NCBI GenBank assembly: GCA_907163345.1
Contig: CAJQUN010000024.1
Coordinates: 4,712,001 to 4,776,000, forward strand
DNA from: Haberlea rhodopensis
Lineage: Eukaryota; Streptophyta; Magnoliopsida; Lamiales; Gesneriaceae
DNA length: 64,000 nucleotides
Direction of reading: 5' to 3'
How positions within the stretch are numbered: position 1 is the stretch's first letter; every line of letters begins with the position of its first letter. The notes under the pieces are model-generated. The model was not told the DNA's origin. It worked only from the letters and a program-made list of their open reading frames with translations, and did not search any database. Below are positions 1-10,655 of this stretch, in pieces. The position numbers were made by a program, and so were the translations under genes.

Positions 1-1158
1 CTGATTGCGTGAACTCAAAGAGTGATTAAGTGCATATGAATCTTGAATGCTGCTGTTTATCTTGCTGTCAAAGAAACGAGAAGTGCGCTTGCAATTCTGG
101 TTCAAGATCATTGAATATTGCTGTACGTTTGAACCAGAAAACAATCTTGATACTCAACGAGGAATTTAATTGCTAAGGATATAGATATATCGTTATAGAT
201 TGGTGTGATCGAGGTCGAGATTCATAACATACAAGGTAGAACCAATATGGATAGGTAAAGATGATTGTCTACGTTTAATTAGAAAAACAATTAATATTTT
301 ATACATGATATGATAACCTATACTATATTATAAATCCTCAGCTCCATATAAAAACTAGTTTGGTCTGACATGGTTACACCAATATAAAATTACATATATG
401 ACCCAAAAACATTTCCTTTGTTTCCAACTGTCAGAGCTAAAAGGTCAAATAACACCAGAAGAGGCCTGATTTATGGAGCCTGGAATTGATGGTTTCGGGT
501 TGTAAAATCAGCGCTGGTAGTGATGGTAAGGTGGCCTGGCGGCAAACTCCATGGCAGCACTCGCATGCATCCGGCGGCCCGCTCAGACCTCTACGACGAG
601 CGTTACAGGTAAATTTTTATATCAATCTTTTACCATTTTTGCGAAAAAGTACTGAGTTCTGCAGAGGGAAAGATCAGCGTCTGACAGATTATCTATGATT
701 TTTAGTACTGTGTCATTTAAGCAAACATAAGTTTAAGTCTCCTGGACAGAGGTTTTCCTCTATAACATTTCTGCAGCGGTGAACATTATCTTTTCAAATT
801 CAGAACGGATGGAACGGAACCGGAACAGGAACGCCCCTTCGTCGTAAAATTCCAAGGTAAAACGGTATGTATCTATGTCGTGTAACTATTAAAATTTTAA
901 AAAAGGAATTTTTGTTCGTGTAACTATTTTTTTTACCCAATAAAAAATTTATATTATTGATCGAAAAATAAAATACAAATAGGACATGATTACAATATAA
1001 ACCACACCACTGCATCATCGTCATACATAATATAAAATCTCAATACAAACTCTAAAAGCATATCACAGTGATTGCGTAGATGGCTAACACAAGAACATAA
1101 TTCAACACAGGCTAATATCGTACAAAATATAGAGATAGATTCGAGATCGTATCATGAT
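1..1158. other. Intergenic, no supported gene
   Basis: I see no gene with a recognisable product here. A short open stretch near 566-610 starts MAALACIRRP and runs into a GT donor at about 609. It could be the first exon of a transit-peptide protein, but I found no convincing downstream exons, so I do not call it. The rest is AT-rich and includes the 3' flank of the small heat-shock gene on the minus strand. Confidence 0.5.
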
Positions 1159-1638
1159 TTAACCAGAAATATCGATGGCCTTGGCCTCAGGCTTCTTTAC
1201 TTCTTCCTTAGGCACAGTCACAGTCAACACCCCATCCTCCATTGCCGCCTTGATTTCACCAACTTTCGCATTCTCCGGCAGCCTGAACCGTCGCAGGAAT
1301 TTCCCGCCGCTCCTCTCTACGCGGTGCCACTTGTCGTTCTTCTCCTCTTTTTCAGTGCTCCTCTCTCCACTGATCTGAAGCACCCTTCCATCTTCAACAT
1401 CCACCTTCACCTCCTCCTTCTTCAGGCCCGGGAGATCAGCCTTGAACACATGGGCCTCCGGTGTCTCTTTCCAATCTATGCGAGCACTGACGAACGTCGA
1501 TATATCTCGACCGAGGCCGCCAACATTAGCTACCGAGCTGTAAAATGGGAAGCCCTCGAAAGGGTCACAAACATCCATCGACAAGGGATCGAAAATGCTG
1601 CTCCTGTTATTGCCAAAAAAGCTCGGGATCAGAGACAT
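1159..1638 (-). CDS. Class I cytosolic small heat-shock protein (17-18 kDa)
   Basis: This intronless 159-residue protein is an ATP-independent holdase chaperone of the cytosolic class I sHSP family, which forms oligomers and binds unfolding clients during heat. The N-terminal arm MSLIPSFFG is the class I signature. The alpha-crystallin domain covers about residues 50-145, with the DLPGLKKEEV and LPENAKV segments and the GVLTVTVPK motif. The short tail ends AKAIDISG, carrying the I-x-I type anchor seen in this family. Length and lack of introns are normal for the class. The start is the only ATG that gives this N-terminus. The upstream region has a TATA box and a heat-shock element, consistent with heat induction. 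The reading frame is intact. Confidence 0.95.
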   Translation of the reverse strand: MSLIPSFFGNNRSSIFDPLSMDVCDPFEGFPFYSSVANVGGLGRDISTFVSARIDWKETPEAHVFKADLPGLKKEEVKVDVEDGRVLQISGERSTEKEEKNDKWHRVERSGGKFLRRFRLPENAKVGEIKAAMEDGVLTVTVPKEEVKKPEAKAIDISG

Positions 1639-1719
1639 CTTAGTAAAAGTTTATACACTGATTCAAACCTCAAATTTGTTCAAATTCTTGATGTGATTTT
1701 TCAAGGAACTGAGCACGGG

Positions 1720-1758
1720 TATTTATAGGAGTAACGGAAGGATGATTCTGGCGCTTTC
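1720..1758 (-). promoter_or_regulatory. sHSP promoter: TATA box and gapped heat-shock element
   Basis: Reading the minus strand, CTATAAATA lies at 1720-1728, about 80 bases upstream of the sHSP ATG. About 20 bases further upstream are two GAA units at 1756-1758 and 1746-1748, spaced exactly 10 bases. This is a heat-shock element (GAAnnTTCnnGAA) whose middle unit has degenerated. The assignment rests on position and spacing. Confidence 0.6.
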
Positions 1759-2189
1759 GGGTCACCCTTTTTATTTTATTTTTTATTTTTTAAAAAGAAA
1801 GATGAAGTAAAGTGTCAGGAAAAACTCGGTCTTTCCACGAGCATCTATATCTTTCTACATATCTTTAGTGGATTCTCTCATTTCCTGGGCTGGTTTACAC
1901 GGGCTTAGATTGCTGGGCCATGTCTAGTCCAAAGCCCACGTGCTACACCCCTTCAAATATATCCACACAAAAGAATTCGAAAATTTATTTCCAGTTAACC
2001 ATATACAAATACATTTATGAATATCCATGAAAAAACTATGAGAAAATTTATTAATTAGAGATCAATAAATTGATTATATTTTTTGCATTTATTAGTCACT
2101 CATTCAGATGACTTACAATCTAAGAGGAGAACACATAATTTATTTATGCATTGGATAAAAATGACACATATTTTATCTAAAAATTTCAA
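1759..2189. other. Intergenic, sHSP upstream region
   Basis: AT-rich flank between the sHSP promoter and the foldback element, with no coding signal. The last nine bases (2181-2189) are the left target-site duplication of the element that follows. Confidence 0.5.
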
Positions 2190-2586
2190 GGGGAAATTGC
2201 AAATAGGTGCTGTTTACAGAAACTTATTACAAATAAATCTGCAAAAAAAAGCTTCTTACCAAAAAATACACTTAGGAGAAAATTATATTCACATAAGTCC
2301 AATTTTTGAACTATTGGTTTGAAAAGGTATTTTTTAGTTACCAAAATACCATTCAGTTGAAAACATCCTACCTAATTTCAGATCTTAATTTTCTTCCTCA
2401 TCCCGTCGCCCCACACCTTAAATTTTCTGCTAAAATTTTCCGGCGATTCTCAGATCATTATTATCTTCATCATCTCGTCACCTCATCTAGTCGCTTCATC
2501 CCTAAAAAGTATTTTGCTAAAATGTTCTGTACATGAAATATGTTTGAATCGAATCATCTAAATTTTCGTAGCATTTGGAATCTTTT

Positions 2587-4200
2587 TGAATCGAAGAAGA
2601 TCTCGGACTAGTCTGCAATATAATTTTCGGATCTGCTATGCGCATTTCATCGTGTGTGTGTGTATACTGTGTGTGTATGTGAATTATAAATTTGAACACC
2701 GATGCTAAATTATAGATATCGAAAGTCTGTTGGTATGTTTTTTTTTTGGACTGATGCATATGGATGAAGAAGTAAGGTATGCATTGGTGTCCGTGCTTGT
2801 TTGCTTATTTTCAAATTTTACAGTTTGACAGCAAGATGTTGCAACGAAGAAGATGACCTAGACAAAAAAATAATTGGTGCACGAAAATTATAAAAAGTAA
2901 CTGGTGCACGAAAATATAACCTTGGTGCACGAAAATCATAAAAAGTAATTGGTGCACGAAAATCATAAAATGTAACTGGTGCACGAAAATATAACATTGG
3001 TGCACGAAAATCATAAAAAATAACTGGTGCACGAAAATGATAAAAAAGTAACTGGTGCACGAAAATTATAAAACAATAACTGGTGCACGAAAATGATAAA
3101 AAGTAATTGGTGCACGAAAATTATAAAAAGTAACTGGTGCACAAAAATATAACATTGGTGCACGAAAATATAACACTGGTGCACGGAAATATAACCTTGG
3201 TGCACGGAAATATAACACTGATGCACGAAAATACAACACTGGTGCACAAAAAATAACCTTGGTGCACTAAAATATAACACTTATGCACGAAAATACAACA
3301 CTGGTGCACAAAAATAACCTTGGTGCATTAAAATATAACACTGATGCACGAAAATACAATTTTGAATCGAAGAAGATCTCGGACTAGTTTGCAATATAAT
3401 TTTCGGATCTGCTATGCGCATTTCATCTTGCGTGTGTATACTGTCTGTGTATGTGAATTATAAATTTAAACACCGATGCTAAATTATAGATATCGAAAGT
3501 CTGTTGGTATATTTTTTTTTTTGACTGATGCATATGGATGAAGAAGTAAGGTATGCATTGGTGTCCGTGCTTGTTTGCTCATTTTCAAATTTTACAGTTT
3601 GACAGCAAGATGTTGCAACGAAGAAGATGACCCAGAGAAAAAATAACTGGTGCATGAAAATTATAAAAAGTAACTGGTGCACGAAAATATAACATTGGTG
3701 CACGAAAATCATAAAAAGTAATTGGTGCACGAAAATCATAAAATGTAACTGGTGCACGAAAATATAACCTTGGTGCACAAAAATCATAAAAATAACTGGT
3801 GCACGAAAATGATAAAAAAGTAACTGGTGCACGAAAATTATAAAACAATAACTGGTGCACAAAAATGATAAAAAGTAACTGGTGCACGAAAATTATAAAA
3901 AGTAACTGGTGCAATAAAATATAACCTTGGTGCACGAAAATATAACACTGGTGCACGAAAATATAACATTTGTGCACTAAAATATAACACTGATGCACGA
4001 AAATACAACACTGGTGCACGAAAAATAACCTTGGTGCACTATAATATAACACTGATGCACGAAAATACAACACTGGTGCACGAAAAATAACCTTGGTGCA
4101 CTAAAATATAACACTGATGCACGAAAATACAACACTGGTGCACGAAAAATAACCTTGGTGCACTAAAATATAACACTGATGCACGAAAATACAACACTGG
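2587..4200. repeat. Two tandem copies of a ~0.8-kb module inside the foldback element
   Basis: The sequence starting TTTGAATCGAAGAAGATCTC at about 2587 recurs almost unchanged at 3361. Each copy is followed by the same order of features: a TG microsatellite, the GATGCATATGG block, a unique leader, then an array of GTGCAC repeats. The left arm therefore duplicated once as a unit of about 775-840 bp. Copies differ by scattered point changes and by the number of short repeats. Confidence 0.85.
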
Positions 4201-4370
4201 TGCACTAACTTTGTGTAAATTTTCGTGCATCAGTAACTGTTTTAATTTTCGTGCATCAGTAACTGTTTTAATTTTCGTGCATCAGTTACTGATTTTTCGT
4301 GCATCAGTTACTGATTTTCAATCTTTTCGTGCACCAGTTATTTTTTATAATTTTTGTGCACCAGTAAATT
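2868..4370. repeat. Minisatellite array, core TGGTGCACGAAAAT, with orientation switch
   Basis: Dozens of copies of TGGTGCACGAAAAT followed by a variable ATAAAAAGTAAC or ATAACAC tail give units of about 21 and 27 bp. A higher-order unit of about 61 bp, alternating TGATGCAC and TGGTGCAC, repeats at 3960-4200. At about 4205-4225 the units flip to the reverse complement (TTTTCGTGCATCAG), and the inverted copies run to about 4370. The array interrupts at 3350-3650, where the module is duplicated. Confidence 0.9.
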
Positions 4371-4846
4371 TTTCGCTGGGTCAACTTCTTCGTTGCAAGT
4401 TTCAGACTGTAAATTCTGAAAATGAGCAAAGAAGCATAGACATCAATGCATAATAACTAAAAACCCTCAAAAGGCAACAAACAATATATATATAGACATA
4501 TACACACACAAACACACATACACACACATACCAGAATTGAAAAAAATCTGGAAAAAAATGATGGAACGGAAAATCGAAGAGGTGAAGAGAAAAATCAACT
4601 GTAAGAAATCGTAACTGGCAAGAGAGATTTACGAAGCGATTTGAATCGCAGTGTTGAATGGAAGAGCTGGAACGTAGTGCTGAAAGGAAGAGATTGAAAT
4701 TTTCTGAAATTGCCGCCTTTTCTTATTAAGGACACTTTTGTCATTTTAACCTAAGGTGTACTTAAATGATTGCAAGTTTTTTTCCTGGACTAGGATGGAT
4801 AAAGATTCAGTAAAAGGTATCGGCCTGAACTTTGCCCAAATTTCAA

Positions 4847-5134
4847 TATGAAATTATTAATACAAATTATCCAAAAAATTAATTAAAAAACAAGAAAGAG
4901 TTTCTAAAGTTAATGTTTTTGTATATCCTAAGCATTATAAACAAATAAATAAGGAGGTGGTGGGTTTGGCGCACACTCAAAATTTAAAGCACAACGTGGG
5001 TTCGGTGCACACTCAAAATTTAAGCACAACATGCACCGGTGCACGCGGTCATTTTTTCTCTTTATGTGTAAACTATCGTGCAATTAACGTTCGCCGTGAA
5101 GAGGGGCATGCACAGGTGTATTTGTTAATGAGCT
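4847..5134. other. Short intergenic stretch with two GCACACTCAAAATTTAA repeats
   Basis: Two near-copies of a unit of about 36 bp (GCACACTCAAAATTTAA followed by GCACAAC) lie at about 4971-5040, just outside the foldback element and adjoining the phytocyanin relic. No gene was found. Confidence 0.5.
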
Positions 5135-5269
5135 TCGTTTCGCTGATATGTCACAAGCCATGAAGTAGGTCCAATCGCCACAACCTCCGATGGTGTATGT
5201 GGCAGCTTCGGAGACTCCACTGTGAAAAACCACCATCATAAGCACCATCACCACCACCGTTTCTCTCAT
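5135..5269 (-). pseudogene. Phytocyanin (plantacyanin-like) first-exon relic
   Basis: From the ATG at 5267-5269 on the minus strand the frame reads a hydrophobic signal peptide (MRETVVVMVLMMVVF) ending about EAA. It is followed by ATYTIGGCGDWTYF, which matches the first strand of the blue-copper phytocyanin fold (usually ATxYxVGGxGGW). The reading then leaves any recognisable phytocyanin sequence, and I find no second exon with the copper-binding His, Cys and His residues downstream. It is best read as a truncated gene fragment. A short expressed exon cannot be excluded, but the protein could not bind copper as seen here. Confidence 0.5.
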
Positions 5270-6766
5270 TTTTCTTCTCTTTCTTTCTTTTCTCCATTTC
5301 CAAACAAGGTTTGGAAACTCGATGCACGTAGGGGTACACACTTGTGATGCACCGATGCACATAAACCCTACATGCACAGTGCATTGGAGGGTAGAATAAA
5401 AAATAATCAAACAACTAAGTTTTTTCAACAAACTTATAATCGTAGAATGCATCAATAATCGATTTGCAAAGCTACTGAAAATGAAATTGTCATGAAATAC
5501 TCAAATTTAGTTGCTAAGTTTATTGCTTCAGTACATGTACGTTCATATAACTTCATGGGCTAAAAACAATTGTGCATACGAATAGCTATATAAAAACAAA
5601 TTTAGTAAGTTTTTTGATAATGTTTGGGGGAACGTAAAGAAATAAATCATAAAAAAATGATTAAAAGTTTTAAGTCTAAATTTCAAAATTTTAAAACAAA
5701 ATACTTTATAAACGTGAAATAATCAAGAATTAAAACTTAAAAAAAGAATTAAAAATTTATAAACCCAACTTAATCGTACGACAGTATAAATGTCCTTACC
5801 GTGGCAGTTTTTGATAGATAAACTGTAATTTTTAAATGATAAAATACAATTTTTTTAATTCTTTTTAAGATAATAATTTTTTTTGACCGGACAATGTCAG
5901 GGATAAATCCTTCCTTGCTGATGCACGTAAGATTTTTATTTTAGCCATATATATAATATTAATGAAAATATTGATACAAACGATACATCCTCCATCCGCG
6001 ACCAACTAAAATGATACGCCTAGCAACATGGCTAAATGGAAAGTGCTTCACAACATAAGTACAAAAATATGATCATTAGATACGAAGGACTGTCAAAGCT
6101 AAACCAAATTCTCTCAAATAATTTCCCAAACGAAAGTCGAAAATGAAAACCTCTTCCAATCGGGGAAACCGATAGAAACGTGAGAGGGCTGCGAGGCAAC
6201 CGAGAAAAAAGTCTGCTGAAGAAAGTGGAGAACGTTTACCATTATCCCAAAATTGAGAGAATTGATTCATTAAAATGACAATATAATCCCTTGGACGAAA
6301 CAAAAATAGCAAGATTGATAATGGTAGTTTTGTTATTTCACTTGTGAGTCGTGACTTCCCCAAATTAGCTGCCAATCAGTTTTTTTAGGGCACAAGACTT
6401 TAATAAATACATATTTATATTGTTTTGTAAGTAATAACTAAAATATAATGTGAGTTCAAGATTAAGAGTTTCATTCTAATTCTTAATGGTTAGATCAAAA
6501 TTAGGGCAATCTCGATTCATCATATGTTTGAATCGATCTCGAGTTTGTTATGGGTTCGGGTCATGTTGGTCAGCTCCATCAGAAACCTGTCATCTGTGCA
6601 CATCCTTTGATTTATCTTGTAGCGGGTCTTGACGAGCCGAATCGTCATCCAAAAATTAGTCATGTACAAACCTTGCTATCTTATTAAACTAAAACAAAAA
6701 ATATTCTTCGAGAATGTTTAAGGTTATGTAATATATTTTGAGTTTTTTAATATAAATTTAGATTAT
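5270..6766. other. Intergenic, AT-rich
   Basis: No gene recognised. An open frame of 99 codons at 6076-6375 on the minus strand has no motif I know and no obvious splice or promoter context. The last ten bases (6757-6766) are the left target-site duplication of the next element. Confidence 0.5.
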
Positions 6767-7767
6767 GGATAATACATGATATAGTCCTCATTGTTTTCTC
6801 TTGTTCCTGATTTAGTCAGTCTTGTTTGCACCAACCCGATTTAGTCCCTTTAGTTTGTAATTGTTTCCCAAATCAGTCTTATATGTTGATGCAATGTTAA
6901 ACTTAACAAATTAAGAATTTTCGAATTTCATTAAACACCCAAATAAGTCCCAAAACTCCTATTTTAGCCCCATATTTATTTTTAACCACAAAATCACCCC
7001 ATAATAAGGGCAAAAAACAAACTCATGTCCCAATTATTTTTTTCTCCTCCATTTTCGATTTTTATAGCATCCAGATTCAATTTTTTATGGGGACCGACCA
7101 AATGGAAAAACCAAAACAAGAACCAAGAAAACATCCGTATGTTTCTTCACTTCCTGGTATGAAATGATAATTGACAAAATTAAGATAATGGTTAAGGCAA
7201 AATCAAGGTACGTCTTAATCTCCAACTTCTTGGTTTTTCGTTGTTCGGGGAATAGAGGTTTCTTTTTCATTTTCTTATTTGGCTTTCCTCCTGTGGATTT
7301 TCCAATCTTCTGCGTCACACCCTGAATGCAGACTTCCATCGATAAGAGATAAATATGCGTTAAATATGCATAGAGGAGGAAGTGAAGAAACATACTGATG
7401 TTTTCTTGGTTCTTGTTTTGGTTTTTCCATTTGGTCGGTCCCCATAAAAAAATTGAATCTCGATGCTAAAAAAATCGAAAATGGAGGAGAAAAAAATAGT
7501 TGGGACATGAGTTTGTTTTTTGCCCATATTATGAGGTGATTTTGTGGTTAAAAATAAATATGGGGCTAAAATAGGAGTTTTGGGACTTATTTGGGTGTTT
7601 AATGAAATTCGAAAATTCTTAATCTGTTAAGTTTAACATTGAATTAACATATATGACTGATTTGGGAAACAATTACAAACTAAAGGGACTAAATCGAGTT
7701 GGTGCAAACAAGAGGGACTAAATCAAGAACAAGAGAAAACAATGAGGACTATATAATGTATTATCCC
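6767..7767. mobile_element. Foldback MULE-type element with ~390-bp inverted arms
   Basis: The left arm (6767 to about 7155) and right arm (about 7377 to 7767) are inverted copies of high identity over about 390 bp, separated by a loop of about 220 bp. The ends read GGATAATACATGATATAG on the left and GGGATAATACATTATATAG on the right, reverse complemented. Flanking ten-base direct repeats, TTTAGATTAT (6757-6766) and TTTCGATTAT (7768-7777), differ at one base. Duplication length and G-rich ends fit Mutator-like elements. No transposase is present. The unpaired loop holds a more GC-rich, coding-like segment (see findings). Confidence 0.75.
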
Positions 7768-7840
7768 TTTCGATTATAAGTTGCCTTTAACTCTGGGCCA
7801 AACTCTATTAAATCCAGGCCAAGCCCAAATCACAACTTGG

Positions 7841-7846
7841 CACGTG
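7841..7846. promoter_or_regulatory. G-box CACGTG upstream of the MEE60-like gene
   Basis: A perfect palindromic G-box sits 162 bases before the ATG, close to GGGCC/GCCCA motifs at about 7796-7828 that resemble site II elements. Binding by bZIP or bHLH factors is a family expectation, not something shown here. Confidence 0.35.
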
Positions 7847-8007
7847 CGCACCGACGCCAAAACATCGGCGTACCAATTGTCTGAAAAGCAAAAGGAGTAA
7901 CTTTTACCTTTTGAAGTCACTTGCCAGATTTAATTATCAATTCCAGCAATAAAAAAATAAACGTTTTCTCCACTCCCCGTTCAATCTCCGCCGCAGCGAG
8001 ACCACAG

Positions 8008-8535
8008 ATGTCCGCCACCAGCATCCACATAACGGCGCTCGATGGGATCGTGAACGTCAACTCCCTCTTCACATTCGCCGTCTTCATCGGCCTCGCGTGG
8101 AACCCAACCGACCCCAACAACAATCTCATCGACCAGACCCAGCCACCCGACTGCTCCCCTAGCCCGAAGACCGCCGAACACCTCGTGTCCTTTCACGTGT
8201 ACGCCTTCAGCTGCTTCCTCTTCTCCAGCCTCGTGGCACTGGGGCTGAAACAGGCCATCAGATTGACCCGCGACAGCCCGGCCCACTGGCCGATAGACTT
8301 GGCACTCGTGAACAAAACAGGTCTTCGGGTCGGGTATGTGGTCTCCGCCGCGGGTTCGGTCTGTGGGTCGGTTTTCTTGATGCTGGCTTTGGTGGATGTG
8401 GTGCAGATAAAGCTGGGGATGCTGGGATGTGGGCGGAGCAGGCATGGGTATGGGGCGGTTGTGCCGCTCGTGATTCTGGTGCCGTCGGGGCTTTTGATTT
8501 ATGTTTGTACTGTGCTCTATGCTTTTACTCGTTGA
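8008..8535 (+). CDS. Four-helix membrane protein, MEE60-like
   Basis: The single-exon frame encodes 175 residues from the ATG at 8008. I chose this start because the protein then begins MSATSIHITALDGIVNVNS, the conserved opening of the plant family that includes Arabidopsis maternal effect embryo arrest 60; upstream in-frame codons look like leader. Hydrophobic segments lie at about residues 18-30, 62-78, 107-128 and 148-170, giving four likely membrane passes. A soluble, proline-rich loop with cysteine (PPDCSPSPK) lies between the first two. The last residues, YVCTVLYAFTR, also fit the family. The molecular function is unknown. The coding part is markedly GC-richer than its flanks, as is common for intronless plant genes. 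Confidence 0.65.
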   Translation: MSATSIHITALDGIVNVNSLFTFAVFIGLAWNPTDPNNNLIDQTQPPDCSPSPKTAEHLVSFHVYAFSCFLFSSLVALGLKQAIRLTRDSPAHWPIDLALVNKTGLRVGYVVSAAGSVCGSVFLMLALVDVVQIKLGMLGCGRSRHGYGAVVPLVILVPSGLLIYVCTVLYAFTR

Positions 8536-9455
8536 AAAAATCGGCGAGGTACTACTCCTTGTCATGCTTATACGAAAAATATTAATATTATTATTCAGTG
8601 ATTCTTGAATTCGTTGGAGTATAGAGGGAAATCAACCATATAATTGAGATGCACTTTACTGATATGACAAGCAATCACCCTAAATTGGACTATTCTACTG
8701 TTATTTACACAATCATATCCATCAAATATGTGTTAATATATTATTTGCTTGAAGTTGCAAAAATGGCTTGATTATTAACAGAATTTACCTACTCCTATGC
8801 GTCAAACACGAGTCTAAAGTCTGCAATTTTATGATTAAAATAACCTTATATTCCAGAAGAATATAGATACATAATATAGATATAATTTAGTAACAAAATT
8901 TTATACGGACAAGAGTGTGTATGTATTTCACTTCTATGTTGTTTTTACTTAAAGTTGGAAAAAGTTGATTTTAAGTAAAAACATTGAGTATTTGAACAGC
9001 TTCATAAACTTCAATTAATTATAAAATTACAACAAAACAATTTAAAGCAATTAAAAACATGTCATGATCTGCTTCTCGCCTTCTGTTTTTTTTTGGTTTA
9101 TTTTTAGAGAAGCAATAGCAGAGGTAAGGAAAAAGCTGAAAAGCAGTTTGCAAAAACATTTTCAAACACTTAAATGTGGTAAAAAAATTCGTCGAAATAA
9201 TTTTAAACGTATATATTTATATCACGCAAATCCATCTCATAAATTTACGTATATTACAAGGAGTAGATTTTACAAAGTCAAAAGGGGCGACACAACAATT
9301 GCATTTAAGCGTCACACGTAGTAGTAAATATTTTCCTTTAATCTGCCACATATTGCCAATGCAGCAATGGGAAATCATATCATCTCGGTGCTCCATCCAC
9401 TATCAACAATGGTGGATTTCTACCCACTCCACTCCCGTTTAAGCTCCACATTTCA
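8536..9455. other. Intergenic
   Basis: This stretch holds the 3' flank of the MEE60-like gene and the upstream region of the lipid-transfer-like gene. I see no further gene. Open frames at 9064-9442 have no recognisable content. Confidence 0.5.
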
Positions 9456-9464
9456 CTATAAAAA
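9456..9464 (+). promoter_or_regulatory. TATA box of the LTP-like gene
   Basis: CTATAAAAA lies about 75 bases before the ATG at 9537, a normal distance for a plant core promoter with a short leader. Confidence 0.55.
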
Positions 9465-9536
9465 CCGCAGCAATCGCTCTTACGAAATCATCAAAAACCA
9501 GAAGAATAATCTGAAAACTAGTTTAATTCGTTGGCA

Positions 9537-9981
9537 ATGGAGAAACTCTTCTGCATTATGGTTTTCATTCTCGGGATCTCAAGTTTAAGCAGAGTGTATT
9601 CAGCTAGCCAATGCCCTGGATCAACCCCGGACAAGGAAGCAATGAAGCTGATTCCATGCGCATCTGCTGCACAAGACACCAAAGCTCCGGTTTCTCGGGG
9701 TTGCTGCAATCAGGTGAAGATACTGGGGCAGAATCCCAAGTGTTTGTGTGCAGTTATGCTGTCAAACACTGTCAAGAATTCAGGGGTGAAGCCTGGAATC
9801 GCCATAACCATTCCCAAGAGGTGCAACCTTGCTAACAGGCCAATTGGTTACAAATGTGGAGGTACATACATTCTCTAAGACATATAATTTAATACTTTTT
9901 AGATTTTCTATTTCATCATTTAATTCTGATCATTATCTATATCTTTTAAAAATTGATCTTGCAGCTTACACTTTGCCTTAA
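9537..9981 (+). CDS. Secreted eight-cysteine lipid-transfer-like protein (nsLTP/DIR1-like)
   Basis: Two exons, 9537-9861 and 9965-9981, join across a GT-AG intron of 103 bases. The product is 113 residues and ends YKCGAYTLP, a typical terminus for this subfamily. Residues 1 to about 23 form a signal peptide. The mature part has the eight-cysteine motif in order (QCPG, IPCAS, GCCNQ, KCLCAV, KRCNL, YKCG), which makes the hydrophobic cavity that holds lipids in the bifunctional inhibitor/LTP/2S-albumin superfamily. I start at ATG 9537 because two codons upstream there is only TTG. The second exon codes six residues, so an unspliced reading would end in a different tail. The lipid ligand and tissue cannot be told from sequence. 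Confidence 0.85.
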
Positions 9982-10655
9982 AATAGCTCGAAGGAAATGG
10001 GAGTCCAGTGTCCTTACAAGTGGCGTCTTTTGCTTTTGAAGCATGAGTTATATATCCTGTGCTACTTTTAGCAAATAATAATATACTTATTATAATAATA
10101 ATATATGGATTTTTCCATTAATATATCTTACTAGTTCATTTGGAATACTTGTGATACTTTTATTTAATGTAATGCATAAAATATTATACTAGTTTTTTTT
10201 TAACATCGACTAATGCCATAGTAAGTTCTACGAAATTAGTTCAGTGGGATAATATTATAATTAGTCATATATTTTGTTCGACGCATCCAAATAATATGCG
10301 GCCTTTCTAATGTCAAGCCTCGCTTATTTTTTATAATCAAAAGTCATCAAATCCCAAAAATTAACAGTAATCGACAAATTACAAAAGTGTACAAAATTTA
10401 GGGATATCATATGCGTGTATCCAAGAAGTTTAGTGCATAATTCATTAATAGTTCTTCCAATACAGAGTCCCAAGAAACCAAATATAGTATTTTAAAGTAC
10501 ACATATATTACTCCTGTTATAGGCGAAAAGTTATCTTTTGTCTCCACAAATATACCCACAAAATAATAAGGGAGAGCCGGCCCCTGATCCTCGTATGAAT
10601 TTCTCCAACCAGTGAAGTTGTGTGTACAAACACAACCACTCCACTCAACAAGAAA
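9982..10655. other. 3' flanks of convergent genes
   Basis: The LTP-like gene (+) and the DAR2-like gene (-) converge here. I see AT-rich sequence and probable untranslated ends, with no other gene. Confidence 0.5.

Larger units (their letters stand above)
2190..4837. mobile_element. Foldback Mutator-like (MULE-type) element with GTGCAC repeat arms
   Basis: The 2,648-bp interval is flanked by a perfect 9-bp direct repeat, AAATTTCAA, at 2181-2189 and 4838-4846. Nine bases is the usual duplication length for Mutator-like elements. The ends are inverted and diverged: the left begins GGGGAAATTGCAAATAGG and the right, reverse complemented, begins GGGCAAAGTTCAGGCC. Inside, the left arm (about 2700-4205) and right arm (about 4210-4560) are inverted relative to each other. 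The block at 2779-2860, with GCATTGGTGT and the TTGCAACGAAGAAG region, reappears reverse complemented at 4370-4450. No transposase is encoded, so it is non-autonomous. The ORFs in the arms are translations of the short repeat and are not genes. Confidence 0.75.

Noticed and set aside
566..830. Possible first exon (MAALACIRRPAQTS) with later exon near 777
   Set aside because: Donor and acceptor are plausible, but the joined product stops after about 40 residues with no recognisable domain.
1072..1728. 218-codon plus-strand ORF across the sHSP gene
   Set aside because: It is the antisense shadow of the sHSP coding region. The minus-strand frame matches the family over its full length.
2811..4230. 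Overlapping minus-strand ORFs rich in FVHQ/FRAP repeats
   Set aside because: They are six-frame translations of the GTGCAC minisatellite. Frames overlap each other, composition follows the repeat, and no start context or domain is present.
2868..4370. CRISPR-like array
   Set aside because: Regular short repeats exist, but the spacers are themselves repeats, the units invert, and the DNA is from a plant nuclear genome.
7981..8565. 194-codon minus-strand ORF over the MEE60-like gene
   Set aside because: Antisense shadow of a GC-rich gene; His/Arg/Pro-rich with no domain.
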